Below are positions 6,948 through 17,150 of a stretch of 60,287 nt of DNA, piece after piece (within the stretch, counting starts at the first letter, position 1; each line of letters opens with the position of its first letter). A program made the position numbers and the translations under genes. The notes under the pieces are model-generated. The model was not told the DNA's origin and ran no database searches. It worked only from the letters and a program-made list of their open reading frames with translations. The DNA comes from Vallitalea sp. (GTDB taxonomy: Bacteria; Bacillota; Clostridia; Lachnospirales; Vallitaleaceae). The stretch lies in NCBI GenBank assembly GCA_025210235.1, contig JAOASG010000026.1, positions 1 through 60,287 on the forward strand. Direction: 5' to 3'.

Positions 6948-9401
6948 ATGAATAGAAAAGAATTTAGAAAGTATTTAGAAAAGAATATACTAATTCTTGA
7001 TGGAGCAACGGGAACAGAATTGCAAAAAAGAGGGATGCCAAGAGGAGTTTGTCCAGAAAAATGGGTTATTGAAAATAGAGAAGTTTTAATTGATATACAA
7101 AAAGGATATGTAAAAGCTGGATCAAAAGCAGTTTATGCATGTACTTTTGGCTGTAATGCAATAAAGTTAGCAGAATTTGGATTACAAGATGAATTGACGT
7201 CTATGAATAAAGAATTAGTTGAAATATCTAAGGAAGCTGTAGGCGATAAGGCATGGGTTATTGGTGATTTATCGCCAACTGGAGCACAGATATATCCTAT
7301 AGGCAAATATCATTTTGAAGATATTGTTAATGCATATAAGGTTCAAGTAAAAGCTTTAGTAGAAGCTGGTGTTGATTTATTTGTAATAGAAACAATGATG
7401 AATATTAATGAAGCTAGAGCAGCTTTGTTAGCTGTAAAAGAAACATGTGACTTACCCGTTATGGTTAGTATGACATATGAAAAAAGTGGATATACACTTA
7501 ATGGGACGGACCCTGTAACAGCATTAATAACGCTTCAAAATCTTGGAGCTGATGCTGTAGGGTGTAACTGTTCAACTGGACCAGACGATATGATAAATAT
7601 AGTAAAAGCGATGAAAAAATATGCAAAAGTTCCTTTGATTGTTAAACCTAACGCAGGACTACCTAAATATGAAAATGGCGAAACTGTTTTTGATATGAAT
7701 GGCGAAGAATTTTCTAATTATGCAAAACAATTAGTAGAAGCAGGAGCAAATATTATTGGAGGATGCTGTGGTACAACAAAAGAATTTATTAGTCTTATAA
7801 AAGATAGAATTTCTAAGTGCGATATTAAGTTATGGAAAAAGAAACAAGGCAGAATTTTAACATCTGAAAGAACATATGTTGAAATTGGAGGAGATAAACC
7901 AACTATAATAGTGGGTGAAAGGATTAATCCTACAGGTAAGAAAAAATTGCAAGAACAGCTTAGAAATAACAACTTAGAATATGTTTTAACTCTTGCTAAT
8001 GAACAAATAGAAAAAGGTGCAGGTGTTCTTGATGTAAATGTTGGAATGAACGGTATTGATGAAGTTTATATGATGAAATTAGTAGTAGAACAATTATCAA
8101 CTTTTGTAAAAGTACCTCTTTGTATTGATTCATCAAAGATAGATGCAATAGAAGCAGCTTTAAGAATTTATCCAGGAAGAGCTTTAGTAAATTCTATATC
8201 ATATGAAAAACATAAAATAGATAGATTACTACCTATTGCAAAGAAATATGGTGCTATGTTTGTATTATTACCATTAAGTGATAAAGGACTCCCTAAGAGT
8301 ATGGAAGAAAAGCATGATATAATAAAAAAAGTTTATCATCATGCAAAAGAGCTAGGATATAAAAAAGAAGATATAATTGTAGATGGATTAGTTACTACAA
8401 TAGCATCTAATAATAAAGCAGCAACTCAAACGCTAGAAACTATTAAGTGGTGTAGTAATGAATTTGGTGCAGGCACAATTGTTGGTTTGTCAAATATATC
8501 ATTTGGTTTACCGGAAAGAAAACTTATTAATTCAACTTTTTTAGCGATGGGAATTAGTAAAGGACTTACAATGGCAATAGCAAATCCTTCAGATGAGTTA
8601 TTAATGAATCAGAAAAAAGCGTCTGATGTTTTAGCTATGAGAGATAAAGATAGTTTAGAATATATTAAAACATTTAGTAATAAAAAAAAGTTAAAAGAAA
8701 AAAAGAGTATTGAAGAAAATAAAATAAAAATTAATGACGATAATATTAAAAATAGTGAAAAAACAGATATAAAAAAGATTATTTATGCTATGGTTATAAA
8801 TGGAGAAAAAGATAATATTGTTGAATATATTAAAAAGGCAATAGATGAAAACAATGCTCCACAAGTTATTATAGAGCAATATTTGATTCCAGCTATAACT
8901 AAAGTGGGACAATTATTTGAAGAAAAGACGTATTTCCTACCACAGCTTATTATGAGTGCAGAAGCTATGAAAGTTGCTATGGACTACTTAGATCCTATAC
9001 TTAAAAAAAGTGATATGAGTGTAGAGGATAAAAAGAAAGTAGTTATTGCAACTGTAAAAGGAGATATACATGATATTGGTAAGAATTTAGTAGCTTTAAT
9101 GTTAAAAAATTATGGTTTTGAAGTGTTTGATTTAGGCAAAGATGTATCTAAAGAGGTAATAGTAGAAAAAGCTAAAGAAGTAGATGCAGATATTATTGCA
9201 TTATCTGCTTTAATGACTACTACAATGTTAGAAATGGAAAATGTTATTAAATTAGTTAAAAAGGAAAATCTAAGATCAAAAGTTATGATTGGTGGAGCCG
9301 TAATAACTGATTCATATGCAAAAGAAATAGGTGCAGATGGGTATAGCGAAGATGCTAATATGGCAGTAAAGCTTGCCAAAGAATTAACTAACTTAAACTA
9401 A
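6948..9401 (+). CDS. metH: cobalamin-dependent methionine synthase, short form
   Basis: 817 residues that transfer the methyl group of methyl-THF to homocysteine through B12. Domains in order: homocysteine-binding barrel (LDGATGTELQKRG, zinc motif GGCCGTT near 270), pterin-binding barrel starting VGERINPTGKKKL, a B12 cap helical domain, and a B12-binding Rossmann domain with DIHDIG (lower-ligand His708). The C-terminal SAM-dependent reactivation domain of the roughly 1200-residue enzyme is absent, as in many anaerobes, which then need a separate reactivator. A lysine-rich linker (about 570-610) joins pterin and B12 modules. The start follows TAGGAGAGG. A terminator at 9488-9529 ends the unit. 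Confidence 0.95.
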   Translation: MNRKEFRKYLEKNILILDGATGTELQKRGMPRGVCPEKWVIENREVLIDIQKGYVKAGSKAVYACTFGCNAIKLAEFGLQDELTSMNKELVEISKEAVGDKAWVIGDLSPTGAQIYPIGKYHFEDIVNAYKVQVKALVEAGVDLFVIETMMNINEARAALLAVKETCDLPVMVSMTYEKSGYTLNGTDPVTALITLQNLGADAVGCNCSTGPDDMINIVKAMKKYAKVPLIVKPNAGLPKYENGETVFDMNGEEFSNYAKQLVEAGANIIGGCCGTTKEFISLIKDRISKCDIKLWKKKQGRILTSERTYVEIGGDKPTIIVGERINPTGKKKLQEQLRNNNLEYVLTLANEQIEKGAGVLDVNVGMNGIDEVYMMKLVVEQLSTFVKVPLCIDSSKIDAIEAALRIYPGRALVNSISYEKHKIDRLLPIAKKYGAMFVLLPLSDKGLPKSMEEKHDIIKKVYHHAKELGYKKEDIIVDGLVTTIASNNKAATQTLETIKWCSNEFGAGTIVGLSNISFGLPERKLINSTFLAMGISKGLTMAIANPSDELLMNQKKASDVLAMRDKDSLEYIKTFSNKKKLKEKKSIEENKIKINDDNIKNSEKTDIKKIIYAMVINGEKDNIVEYIKKAIDENNAPQVIIEQYLIPAITKVGQLFEEKTYFLPQLIMSAEAMKVAMDYLDPILKKSDMSVEDKKKVVIATVKGDIHDIGKNLVALMLKNYGFEVFDLGKDVSKEVIVEKAKEVDADIIALSALMTTTMLEMENVIKLVKKENLRSKVMIGGAVITDSYAKEIGADGYSEDANMAVKLAKELTNLN

Positions 9402-9487
9402 GCACGTCAAAACAGTGAAGCAAACTAAAATAAAGATTTAATCAGGAATAAAATACAGATGAGAATTTAACACTTGTGAAACAAATT

Positions 9488-9529
9488 AACCTTGTAAACC
9501 TTCGAATATAAAGGGATACAAGGTTTTTG
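9488..9529 (+). terminator. intrinsic terminator after metH
   Basis: AACCTTGTA (9488-9496) pairs with TACAAGGTT (9517-9525), with an inner CCTT/AAGG pairing, followed by a T tract. It is 87 bases past the metH stop. Confidence 0.85.
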
Positions 9530-9855
9530 TTGTGTATAAAAAAATGAGTACTTTTTTATTTTTTTGAGTGCTAAAATATTTATTTTTATACTTAGAATCT
9601 AGTAATTATGATTTAATAATACATAAATAAATGTTTGATGAGCAAAAAAAAGTGTCGAAAAATATAATATTATCAGACTATAACAAAGAAATATACTAAT
9701 AATGGTTATTTACAAACTATTCAATGAATAGTACAATGTTTTATATAATTATAATTGATACTTGAAATTTTAAATTAAAAAATTATTTAAAGAAGGATTA
9801 ACTGAATGTAGTTTTGTAATTACTTAGGCAAAAATGATTAAGAAAGGAAAGTAAT
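9530..9855. other. AT-rich intergenic region before the ABC pair
   Basis: After the metH terminator there are about 260 bases of A/T-rich sequence with no credible gene. A 22-codon frame at 9631 lacks a ribosome binding site. The right end of the dispersed palindrome is present at about 9790-9826. A very decayed left end may lie near 9703 (GGTTATTTACAAACTAT), but I would not insist on it. Confidence 0.6.
9790..9826 (+). repeat. dispersed palindromic element, right half (copy F)
   Basis: Contains GGATTAACTGAATGTAG followed by TTTTGTAATTACTTAG, matching the right end of copies A and B in the same orientation. It stops 29 bases before the ATG of the first ABC gene. The left half is missing or unrecognisable. 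Confidence 0.7.
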
Positions 9856-11535
9856 ATGATAAAATATTTTTTAAGAAAAAAGTCTTTGTTTTTCATTGAT
9901 TTAATATTAGCATGTATTGGTTTTATTAATTTAGTTGCTATTTTTTATTCATATTCTGTTATTACGGATATTGTGAAAGAAAGCGATACTTCAAAAGCAT
10001 ATATGATTACTATCTTTGTACTTGCAAATATACTTATTTTATTAGCTATTTCTATGGGATCAGTTTATGTGACTAGAAAGATATTACATATAGGGGTTAT
10101 AGAACTTAGAAATGATATTTTTGTAGCTTCGTATCGGGAAAGTGTTTGTGATTATGGGGTAAAAGGAAGTAATTATTATATCTCTGCAATCTTAAATGAT
10201 GTGGATTTATTAGAAGATAATTATTTTAGACCAATGCTTGAAATATTTATGGACTCCATTCAAATAATAATTATGAGTATAGCAATTATTTTTGTTGGAT
10301 GGAAGTATTTTATTGTTGTTTTATTTTTAATGATTCCTTCTTTAATATCACCATTTATACTAAAAAAACAACTAAATAAAAAAGGAATTGCTGTTTCTAA
10401 AGCTTTGCAAGTTTATACAAAAATTGTTTCGGAAACAGTTAGAGCTTTTGAAGTTATAAAATTATTTAGTATTAATAAGAAAATTGAATCAAGATTTAAA
10501 GATGATGTAACAAAATTAGAAGATACAAGAAAGAGCCAAAATTACTATAAAACATATAATAACTGTATTATTACTTTTTCTATAATGTTATTAAAAATCT
10601 TTTCGTTACTATTTTTTGTTAATCGTTCTATGGAAATGTTAATAACTGCTGCAACAGTTGCTTTGCTTTTTGGACTAGCTAACAATATTAGAAACCCTTT
10701 TAATAATATACTAAAGTATATCGAACAAATTAATTCTACAAAAGAAATTAGAAATAAAACTCTTAATCTAATAAATAATGGGGAAAAAGATGTTTTAGAA
10801 AAAAATGATAAATTTGAGTTTAATGATAAAATAATTGCAAAAGAAATTAAGTTAAGCGTTGGAACCAATTCTATATTAAAAGGATTTAATATAGAACTAG
10901 AAAAGGGTAAAAAATACGCTATAATAGGAGAAAGTGGCTCAGGAAAAAGTAGTTTTTGTAAGTTATTACTTGGATTTTTTGATGATTATAATGGTAGCAT
11001 TAAAATAGATGATAAAGATTTTAAGGATATATCTCTTAGACAAATATATGATAACATTTCATATATCTCACAAGAATCATTTGTTTTTACAGATACTTTC
11101 CGTAATAATATTGCATTACTTAACAGTTCTTATAATGATGAAGAAATAATGAGGGCAATTCATTTAGCTGGATTAGATGAATTGTACAAAAAACTTCCAA
11201 ATGGATTAGATACAATAATCGAAGCTGATAAATACAACTTTTCTGGTGGGGAAAGGCAAAGAATTGCGATAGCAAGACTCCATTTATCAAAGTCTAATAT
11301 TATTATTCTAGATGAAGCTACTTCAGCACTAGATAAATCTACTTCATTATATGTAGAAAAAAATATATTGAGTAAGAAAGATAAAACAGTTATAGCAATA
11401 ATTCATAAGATAAATGATACTATAAAAGAATATGATAAAATTTTTATTGTTAAAAATGGTTATATTGAACAATCGGGAAGTTATTTTGAAATAGCTAAAA
11501 AAAGCAATGAACTAGCACTTAAAATGTTAGGTTAG
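9856..11535 (+). CDS. ABC exporter half-transporter (membrane plus ATPase), first subunit
   Basis: 559 residues. An N-terminal transmembrane domain (about 1-310, six predicted helices) is followed by an ATP-binding domain with Walker A GESGSGKSS, Q-loop SQES, signature FSGGERQR, Walker B IIILDEATS and switch histidine in IAIIHK. This is the B-type exporter architecture used for peptides, lipids or drugs. There is no C39 peptidase domain. ATG 9856 follows AAGAAAGGAAAG. The next gene starts 12 bases past this stop and has the same architecture, so they probably form a heterodimer. Nothing nearby identifies the substrate: no precursor peptide, modification enzyme or immunity gene is visible. Confidence 0.9.
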   Translation: MIKYFLRKKSLFFIDLILACIGFINLVAIFYSYSVITDIVKESDTSKAYMITIFVLANILILLAISMGSVYVTRKILHIGVIELRNDIFVASYRESVCDYGVKGSNYYISAILNDVDLLEDNYFRPMLEIFMDSIQIIIMSIAIIFVGWKYFIVVLFLMIPSLISPFILKKQLNKKGIAVSKALQVYTKIVSETVRAFEVIKLFSINKKIESRFKDDVTKLEDTRKSQNYYKTYNNCIITFSIMLLKIFSLLFFVNRSMEMLITAATVALLFGLANNIRNPFNNILKYIEQINSTKEIRNKTLNLINNGEKDVLEKNDKFEFNDKIIAKEIKLSVGTNSILKGFNIELEKGKKYAIIGESGSGKSSFCKLLLGFFDDYNGSIKIDDKDFKDISLRQIYDNISYISQESFVFTDTFRNNIALLNSSYNDEEIMRAIHLAGLDELYKKLPNGLDTIIEADKYNFSGGERQRIAIARLHLSKSNIIILDEATSALDKSTSLYVEKNILSKKDKTVIAIIHKINDTIKEYDKIFIVKNGYIEQSGSYFEIAKKSNELALKMLG

Positions 11536-11547
11536 GGGGTATTGTAC

Positions 11548-13173
11548 ATGAAGAAAAATTTTATATTGGAGTATATATTTAAGTACAAAACAAAAGTTGT
11601 TTTTTACGAAATAATTTTAGTTGTATTAGCAATTATTTCGGCAATTTTTTCTGTTATTTTAGGAGATTTATTTGATGTTGCTGGTACTACCAATTATCAG
11701 CTTTTTAATAGAATAATTGTAAAGCTTATAACTACTTTTGTGCTAATCTTAATATTTACTTTTGTCGTGGGTTTAATAAAATCAAATTATATAAGTAAAA
11801 TATATGCTTTTATTAAAAATAATTTTATCCATAAATTGCTTTCTAAACCAATGAATAAATTTTATGAAAATGAAATTAGTGAATATATTTCTGTGCTAAT
11901 TAATGATATTAACACTATACAAAACATGTATGTGGAATCTTTATTAAGTATTAATGAAAATATTATTAGACTTATTATTTCTATAATAATACTTTTAAAA
12001 ATAAATGTAATTAGTACTATAATAGTAGTTTTATTAAGTATACTTCCTATAGCTTTATCTGCTGTTTTTAATAAAAAGATAGGTAAAGAAGCTAATAAAT
12101 TTGCAAAGGGAAAAGGTGAGTATACAAAGAAAACTGTAGAATTATTAAATGGACATGATTTTTTTAAAATTAATAACTCAGAAAAAGATGTTATTGCACT
12201 CCATGCTGAAATAAATATTAAAGCTTCTGAAACAAAAAGAAAATCATTCACTTGGATTGAAGGACTATCTTCAATAGTGGGTATAAGCGCAATTAGTATT
12301 ACTATATTGACTTTACTTGGAGGTATGTTTCTTGCATTAAGGGGTTATCTTACTATAGGACAAGTATTTGCTATTAGTTTTATTTCTAATGGTATATCAA
12401 CGCCTTTAATGGAGTTATCGGATTTAATTCCAAAACTAAAAGGTGGAAGTGCTATTATAAAAAGATATGAAGAATATATTACGGAGAATAATGTAGATGA
12501 GTATAAAGATATTTCTAAAATAAATGATAATATTAAATTAGAAGATGTATCTCTGAAACTAGATAGAAAAATTTTAGATAATGTTGATTTAAAAATAGAA
12601 TTAGGCAAAAAATATCTTTTGACGGGAGAGAGTGGTTCTGGTAAAAGTGTATTGTTAAAAACTATTTTAGGTCAATATAATAACTATAATGGGAATATAA
12701 AAATTGCAAATTTAGAAGTAAAAGATATAGATGAAGACTCAATATATAAAAATATATCATATATCCCACAAGAAAATTTCTTTTTTGAAGATAGTATAAA
12801 AAATAATCTTACTTTATTTGATGAGGATATATCTGATGAACAAATATTAGAGGTATTAGATTTTGTCAATATGAAAAATAAGGTTTTAAGTTTACCCAAT
12901 AAATTAGAGACAAGACTTAATGAAAATAAATCAAATTTATCAGGTGGAGAGAAACAAAGACTTTCTATAGCAAGAACATTACTTAAATTAAAACAAATAT
13001 TATTATTAGATGAGTCAACATCAGCACTTGATAATAAAAATTATATTAATATTGAAAACAAGTTAACTCAGTTACAAGGAATAACAATTATTAATATTTG
13101 CCACAGATTGCAAGAAGAGATTGTAGATAAATATGATAAGGTTCTTGTAATGGACAACGGGAAAATAATATGA
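11548..13173 (+). CDS. ABC exporter half-transporter, second subunit
   Basis: 541 residues with a membrane domain (about 1-300) and an ATPase domain: Walker A GESGSGKSV, signature LSGGEKQR, Walker B ILLLDESTS, and NICHR as the switch region. In both subunits the residue after the Walker B aspartate is Glu, so neither ATP site looks obviously degenerate, unlike many heterodimeric exporters. ATG 11548 is preferred over an in-frame TTG six bases earlier because the AGGGGGT site, overlapping the upstream stop, is then well spaced. Translational coupling with the first subunit is likely. The C-terminus is short, ending at KVLVMDNGKII. Confidence 0.9.
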   Translation: MKKNFILEYIFKYKTKVVFYEIILVVLAIISAIFSVILGDLFDVAGTTNYQLFNRIIVKLITTFVLILIFTFVVGLIKSNYISKIYAFIKNNFIHKLLSKPMNKFYENEISEYISVLINDINTIQNMYVESLLSINENIIRLIISIIILLKINVISTIIVVLLSILPIALSAVFNKKIGKEANKFAKGKGEYTKKTVELLNGHDFFKINNSEKDVIALHAEINIKASETKRKSFTWIEGLSSIVGISAISITILTLLGGMFLALRGYLTIGQVFAISFISNGISTPLMELSDLIPKLKGGSAIIKRYEEYITENNVDEYKDISKINDNIKLEDVSLKLDRKILDNVDLKIELGKKYLLTGESGSGKSVLLKTILGQYNNYNGNIKIANLEVKDIDEDSIYKNISYIPQENFFFEDSIKNNLTLFDEDISDEQILEVLDFVNMKNKVLSLPNKLETRLNENKSNLSGGEKQRLSIARTLLKLKQILLLDESTSALDNKNYINIENKLTQLQGITIINICHRLQEEIVDKYDKVLVMDNGKII

Positions 13174-13178
13174 TAGTG

Positions 13179-13206
13179 AAAATATTTAATTAGAAAAAAT
13201 ATTTTT
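13179..13206 (+). terminator. weak terminator-like hairpin after the ABC pair
   Basis: AAAATATTT (13179-13187) can pair with AAATATTTT (13197-13205), ending in a short T run. All pairs are A-T, so the call is weak, but the position between the ABC pair and the ilv promoter fits. Confidence 0.35.
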
Positions 13207-13210
13207 GACC

Positions 13211-13239
13211 TTGACATCAACACTTTATCTTGGTATAAT
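13211..13239 (+). promoter_or_regulatory. consensus sigma-A promoter of the ilv-leu operon
   Basis: A perfect TTGACA (13211-13216) and a perfect TATAAT (13234-13239) with a 17-base spacer, directly upstream of the T-box leader. It is the strongest promoter match in the window. Confidence 0.9.
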
Positions 13240-13249
13240 ACTATCAATC

Positions 13250-13520
13250 GAAAACGAATTGTCAGATAAATGCAGTGATAGAGACGCATGATTTGCAAAA
13301 GTAGTCAAAGAGAACTGATGGTAGGTGAAAATCAGTACTACAGCATTGACATGGATCACTCTTGAGCAGTACCACTGAAATATAGTAGGTGGTTATCGGG
13401 TAGTCCCGTTATAGGCTAGGATTTGTTAGAATCTGTTAGAGAGGTCTTTTATTAAGGCAATTAGGGTGGTAACGCGTGGTTTCCTCGTCCCTACAGTATA
13501 AGCTGTAGGGGCGTTTTATT
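13250..13520 (+). promoter_or_regulatory. T-box leader controlling the branched-chain amino acid operon
   Basis: The leader has the hallmark T-box core AGGGTGGTAACGCG (13463-13476), able to pair with the uncharged tRNA acceptor end, just ahead of an intrinsic terminator (CCCTACAG 13489-13496, CTGTAGGG 13503-13510, then GTTTTATT). Upstream is a stem I-like region with the AGAGA bulge and an apical ACTGAT...ATCAGT helix (about 13260-13380) closing before CTTGAG. I could not fix the specifier. ATC (isoleucine, 13355-13357) is the better candidate, and CTC (leucine, 13359-13361) is close by. Uncharged tRNA would stabilise the antiterminator and turn on ilvN and downstream genes. Confidence 0.93.
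13489..13519 (+). terminator. T-box attenuator terminator
   Basis: An eight-pair stem CCCTACAG/CTGTAGGG with a six-base loop and T-rich tail. It competes with the antiterminator that contains AGGGTGGTAACGCG. Confidence 0.9.
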
Positions 13521-13698
13521 ATATTAAAGTAAGATTCTTTAATTAGCAAATGATATATTATTTTTAATATTATCTCATTGACAGCTGTCTTTCATATAGT
13601 ATTTAACGTTAAATTGTCAGATAGTTGTGTTAATTACAGGATTTAATATTTTTACATGTAAAGAAGATAGCTAAAAGAATTTGAAAGGAGGAACATTT

Positions 13699-14214
13699 AT
13701 GAACAGACATGTATTATCCGTATTAGTTGTTAATCATTCGGGGGTTTTAAGTCGAGTCGTTGGTTTGTTTAGTAGAAGAGGTTACAACATTGACAGCTTG
13801 TCTGTTGGTGAAACAGAAAACCCAGATTATTCTAGAATGACAATTGTAGCTAGAGGGAATGATTTAATAATTCAGCAAATAACAAAACAACTAAATAAAT
13901 TAGTTGATGTTAAACATATAATAGAACTTAAGCCTGATTCATCTGTTTACAGGGAATTGGCTTTAGTAAAAATATCTGCCACAGACAACAATAGGGCATC
14001 AATAATAGAAATAGTGGATATTTTTAGAGCTAATATAATAGACGTTTCAAGTGAAACATTAACTGTAGAAATAACAGGAGATCAAACCAAAGTAAAAGCA
14101 TTTCTTGATTTAGTAGAAACTTATGGAATTAAAGAAATTGTTAGAACAGGTCTTACAGCACTTGAACGAGGTAGTAAAGAGATCAAACAATACATCGAAA
14201 ACGAAATGGATTAA
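13699..14214 (+). CDS. ilvN: acetolactate synthase, small regulatory subunit
   Basis: 171 residues. An N-terminal ACT domain (RHVLSVLVVNHSGVLSRVVG, then GYNIDSLSVGETENPDYSRM) binds the feedback effector valine, and a C-terminal domain contacts the large subunit. The reaction is the first common step of valine and isoleucine synthesis in the cytoplasm. The frame is open from a TTG at 13681, but GAAAGGAGG lies after that codon, so ATG 13699 is the start. It is the first gene after the T-box, while its catalytic partner ilvB is the last gene of the cluster, almost 8 kb away, an uncommon separation. ilvC follows after 15 bases. Confidence 0.95.
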   Translation: MNRHVLSVLVVNHSGVLSRVVGLFSRRGYNIDSLSVGETENPDYSRMTIVARGNDLIIQQITKQLNKLVDVKHIIELKPDSSVYRELALVKISATDNNRASIIEIVDIFRANIIDVSSETLTVEITGDQTKVKAFLDLVETYGIKEIVRTGLTALERGSKEIKQYIENEMD

Positions 14215-14217
14215 TAG

Positions 14218-15216
<999 letters not shown>

Positions 15217-15466
15217 TATTTGATTAACATTCTTATGAAGCGGAAGTTTTGTTCTTAACTAAGAAGATTATGTTCTTCCATGTTAATTGCAATGATAACC
15301 GCTTCTTATCTTAAGAAATACCTCTAATATTACAACAAAATAAATTACCACAAAAGAAAAATATTAAGCAATTGCAAAACTCATAATTTTAACTTATATT
15401 ATAAAATTACCTTAACTAAATATAGTTTTGCAATTATTTAAAACCTATAGATTGGAGGGAATATAA
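15217..15466. other. intergenic region between ilvC and cimA
   Basis: No gene. GAAGCGG (15237-15243) can pair with CCGCTTC (15299-15305), and a nested TTAACAT/ATGTTAA pairing competes with it, so an mRNA structure is possible. It has no T tract and is not called a terminator. The short palindrome copy D follows at 15365-15440. Confidence 0.5.
15365..15440 (+). repeat. dispersed palindromic element, short copy D
   Basis: 76 bases bounded by TAAGCAATTGCAAAACT and AGTTTTGCAATTATTTA, which are near-perfect inverted repeats. The inner core found in copies A to C is replaced by unrelated A/T sequence. It ends 26 bases before the cimA TTG, immediately ahead of the GGAGGGA site. Confidence 0.8.
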
Positions 15467-17059
15467 TTGGGGAAAAACATTCAAATATATGATTCTACAT
15501 TAAGAGATGGCGCTCAAGCTGAAGGAATTTCTTTTTCTGTAGAAGATAAACTAAAGATAGTTAAAGCGTTAGATGAGCTTGGTGTTTCTTATATTGAAGC
15601 AGGTAACCCAGGATCAAATCCCAAAGATTTGGAGTTCTTTGATCGTATTAGAGAATTTGATTTTAAAAATGCTAAATTAACGGCATTTGGAAGCACTAGA
15701 CGTAGAAATATAAAAGTTGAAGATGATGCAAATGTAAAATCACTTCTTCTAGCGAATTCGCCGGTTGTTGCTATATTTGGGAAAAGCTGGGATTTTCATG
15801 TGACAGATATTATTAATACCACTTTAGAAGAAAATTTAAATATGATTAAAGATACTATAGCTTTTTTTAAAGAAAAAGGTAAAGAAGTCGTATTTGACGC
15901 AGAACACTTTTTTGATGGTTACAAAGCCAATCCTAAATATGCTATGAAAAGTTTACAAACAGCAGTTGAAGGTGGAGCAGACAGTATAGTTCTATGTGAT
16001 ACTAATGGTGGATGTATGCCTAATGAGATTTATGATATAACAAAAGAAGTATCAACAAGATTTCAAACAAGTGTTGGTATTCATTGTCATAATGATGGAG
16101 GTATGGCAGTCGCTAATTCTATAATGGCTGTATTAGCAGGAGCAGATCAAGTTCAAGGAACATATATAGGTTTTGGAGAAAGATGTGGTAATGCAAATAT
16201 TTCTACAGTTATAGGTAATCTTCAAATTAAAAAAGGTTATAGTTGTATAAAGGAAGAGAATTTAGAGTTAATCACTAGTGTAGCACGAAAAGTAGCTGAG
16301 ATTGCAAATGTATCTTTAGATGATAAAGAGCCTTATGTAGGGCGAGCAGCTTTTACACACAAAGGTGGCATGCATATTGATGGTGTAACAAAAGCTTCTA
16401 AGTCTTTTGAACATATTAATCCCGAAATTGTGGGGAATGAAAGAAGATTTTTAATGTCTGAAGTTGCTGGTAGAAGTACTATATTGAAAAAAATTCAAAA
16501 AGTTGCACCAGATATTCAAAAAGATTCACCAGAGACAAAACTTATAATGGAAAGATTAAAACAATTAGAACATGAAGGCTATCAATTTGAAGGAGCAGAA
16601 AGCACTTTTGAATTAATAATAAGAAAAAATCTTGGTAAATATAAACCATTCTTTAAATTAGAGAATTTTAAGATAATCGGTGAAAAACCAAATTCAAATG
16701 GTGAGCTAAGCGCATATGCTATGGTAAAAGTAAACGTTGATGATAAGATTAAAATGACTGCGGCTGAGGGCGATGGACCTGTTAATGCTCTAGATAAAGC
16801 TCTACGACAGGCTTTAGAAATTTTTTATCCAGAACTTAAAGAAGTTTATTTAAAAGACTATAAAGTTAGAGTTCTTGATACAAAAGAAGCTACGGCGGCA
16901 AAAGTAAGAGTTCTTATTAGCTCAACTGACGGAATAGATGAGTGGACTACAGTTGGTGTTTCAACTGATATAATAGATGCAAGTTTAATAGCTTTAATTG
17001 ATTCAATTGAAGTTAAATTGCTAAGAGAATTAGAAAAGAAAATTAAGGCTTACATGTAA
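15467..17059 (+). CDS. cimA: (R)-citramalate synthase
   Basis: 530 residues. A DRE-TIM barrel begins IQIYDSTLRDGAQAEGISFS and has the metal-binding GIHCHNDGGMAVANS and the GFGERCGNANI motif. A C-terminal LeuA-type regulatory dimer domain is also present. The sequence matches the long citramalate synthase type (TIGR00977 class) rather than isopropylmalate synthase: it has DAEHFFDGYKANP and lacks the longer LeuA active-site pattern. It condenses acetyl-CoA with pyruvate to citramalate, which LeuCD and LeuB convert to 2-oxobutyrate for isoleucine. The start is TTG 15467 behind GGAGGGA. Substrate choice is inferred from family resemblance and context. Confidence 0.9.
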   Translation: MGKNIQIYDSTLRDGAQAEGISFSVEDKLKIVKALDELGVSYIEAGNPGSNPKDLEFFDRIREFDFKNAKLTAFGSTRRRNIKVEDDANVKSLLLANSPVVAIFGKSWDFHVTDIINTTLEENLNMIKDTIAFFKEKGKEVVFDAEHFFDGYKANPKYAMKSLQTAVEGGADSIVLCDTNGGCMPNEIYDITKEVSTRFQTSVGIHCHNDGGMAVANSIMAVLAGADQVQGTYIGFGERCGNANISTVIGNLQIKKGYSCIKEENLELITSVARKVAEIANVSLDDKEPYVGRAAFTHKGGMHIDGVTKASKSFEHINPEIVGNERRFLMSEVAGRSTILKKIQKVAPDIQKDSPETKLIMERLKQLEHEGYQFEGAESTFELIIRKNLGKYKPFFKLENFKIIGEKPNSNGELSAYAMVKVNVDDKIKMTAAEGDGPVNALDKALRQALEIFYPELKEVYLKDYKVRVLDTKEATAAKVRVLISSTDGIDEWTTVGVSTDIIDASLIALIDSIEVKLLRELEKKIKAYM

Positions 17060-17112
17060 TATATATGAGCATTGAAAATTCATAGATAACCATGTTACTT
17101 AAAAAGATGTAT

Positions 17113-17130
17113 AGGTAATTGCAAAACTTA
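17113..17130 (+). repeat. dispersed palindromic element, left half (copy H)
   Basis: AGGTAATTGCAAAACTTA matches the left terminal repeat of copies A and B and is flanked by TA on the left. It is followed directly by AAGGAGG, 20 bases before the leuC ATG. No right half is present. Confidence 0.7.
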
Positions 17131-17150
17131 GATATAAGGAGGACAAAAAG

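Noticed and set aside
9631..9699. 22-codon frame before the ABC exporter that could be a peptide cargo
   Set aside because: No ribosome binding site, no leader-peptide motif (no double glycine) and no cysteine or core pattern.
13578..13605. Second promoter (TTGACA then TATTTA) between the T-box terminator and ilvN
   Set aside because: The -35 is good but the -10 is poor and the spacer is 16; the upstream consensus promoter and T-box explain expression. The nearby TTAACGTTAA palindrome was noted but is too short to call.
15237..15305. GAAGCGG/CCGCTTC pairing between ilvC and cimA as a terminator
   Set aside because: Loop of 55 bases, no T tract and competing pairings; listed only as a possible structure.
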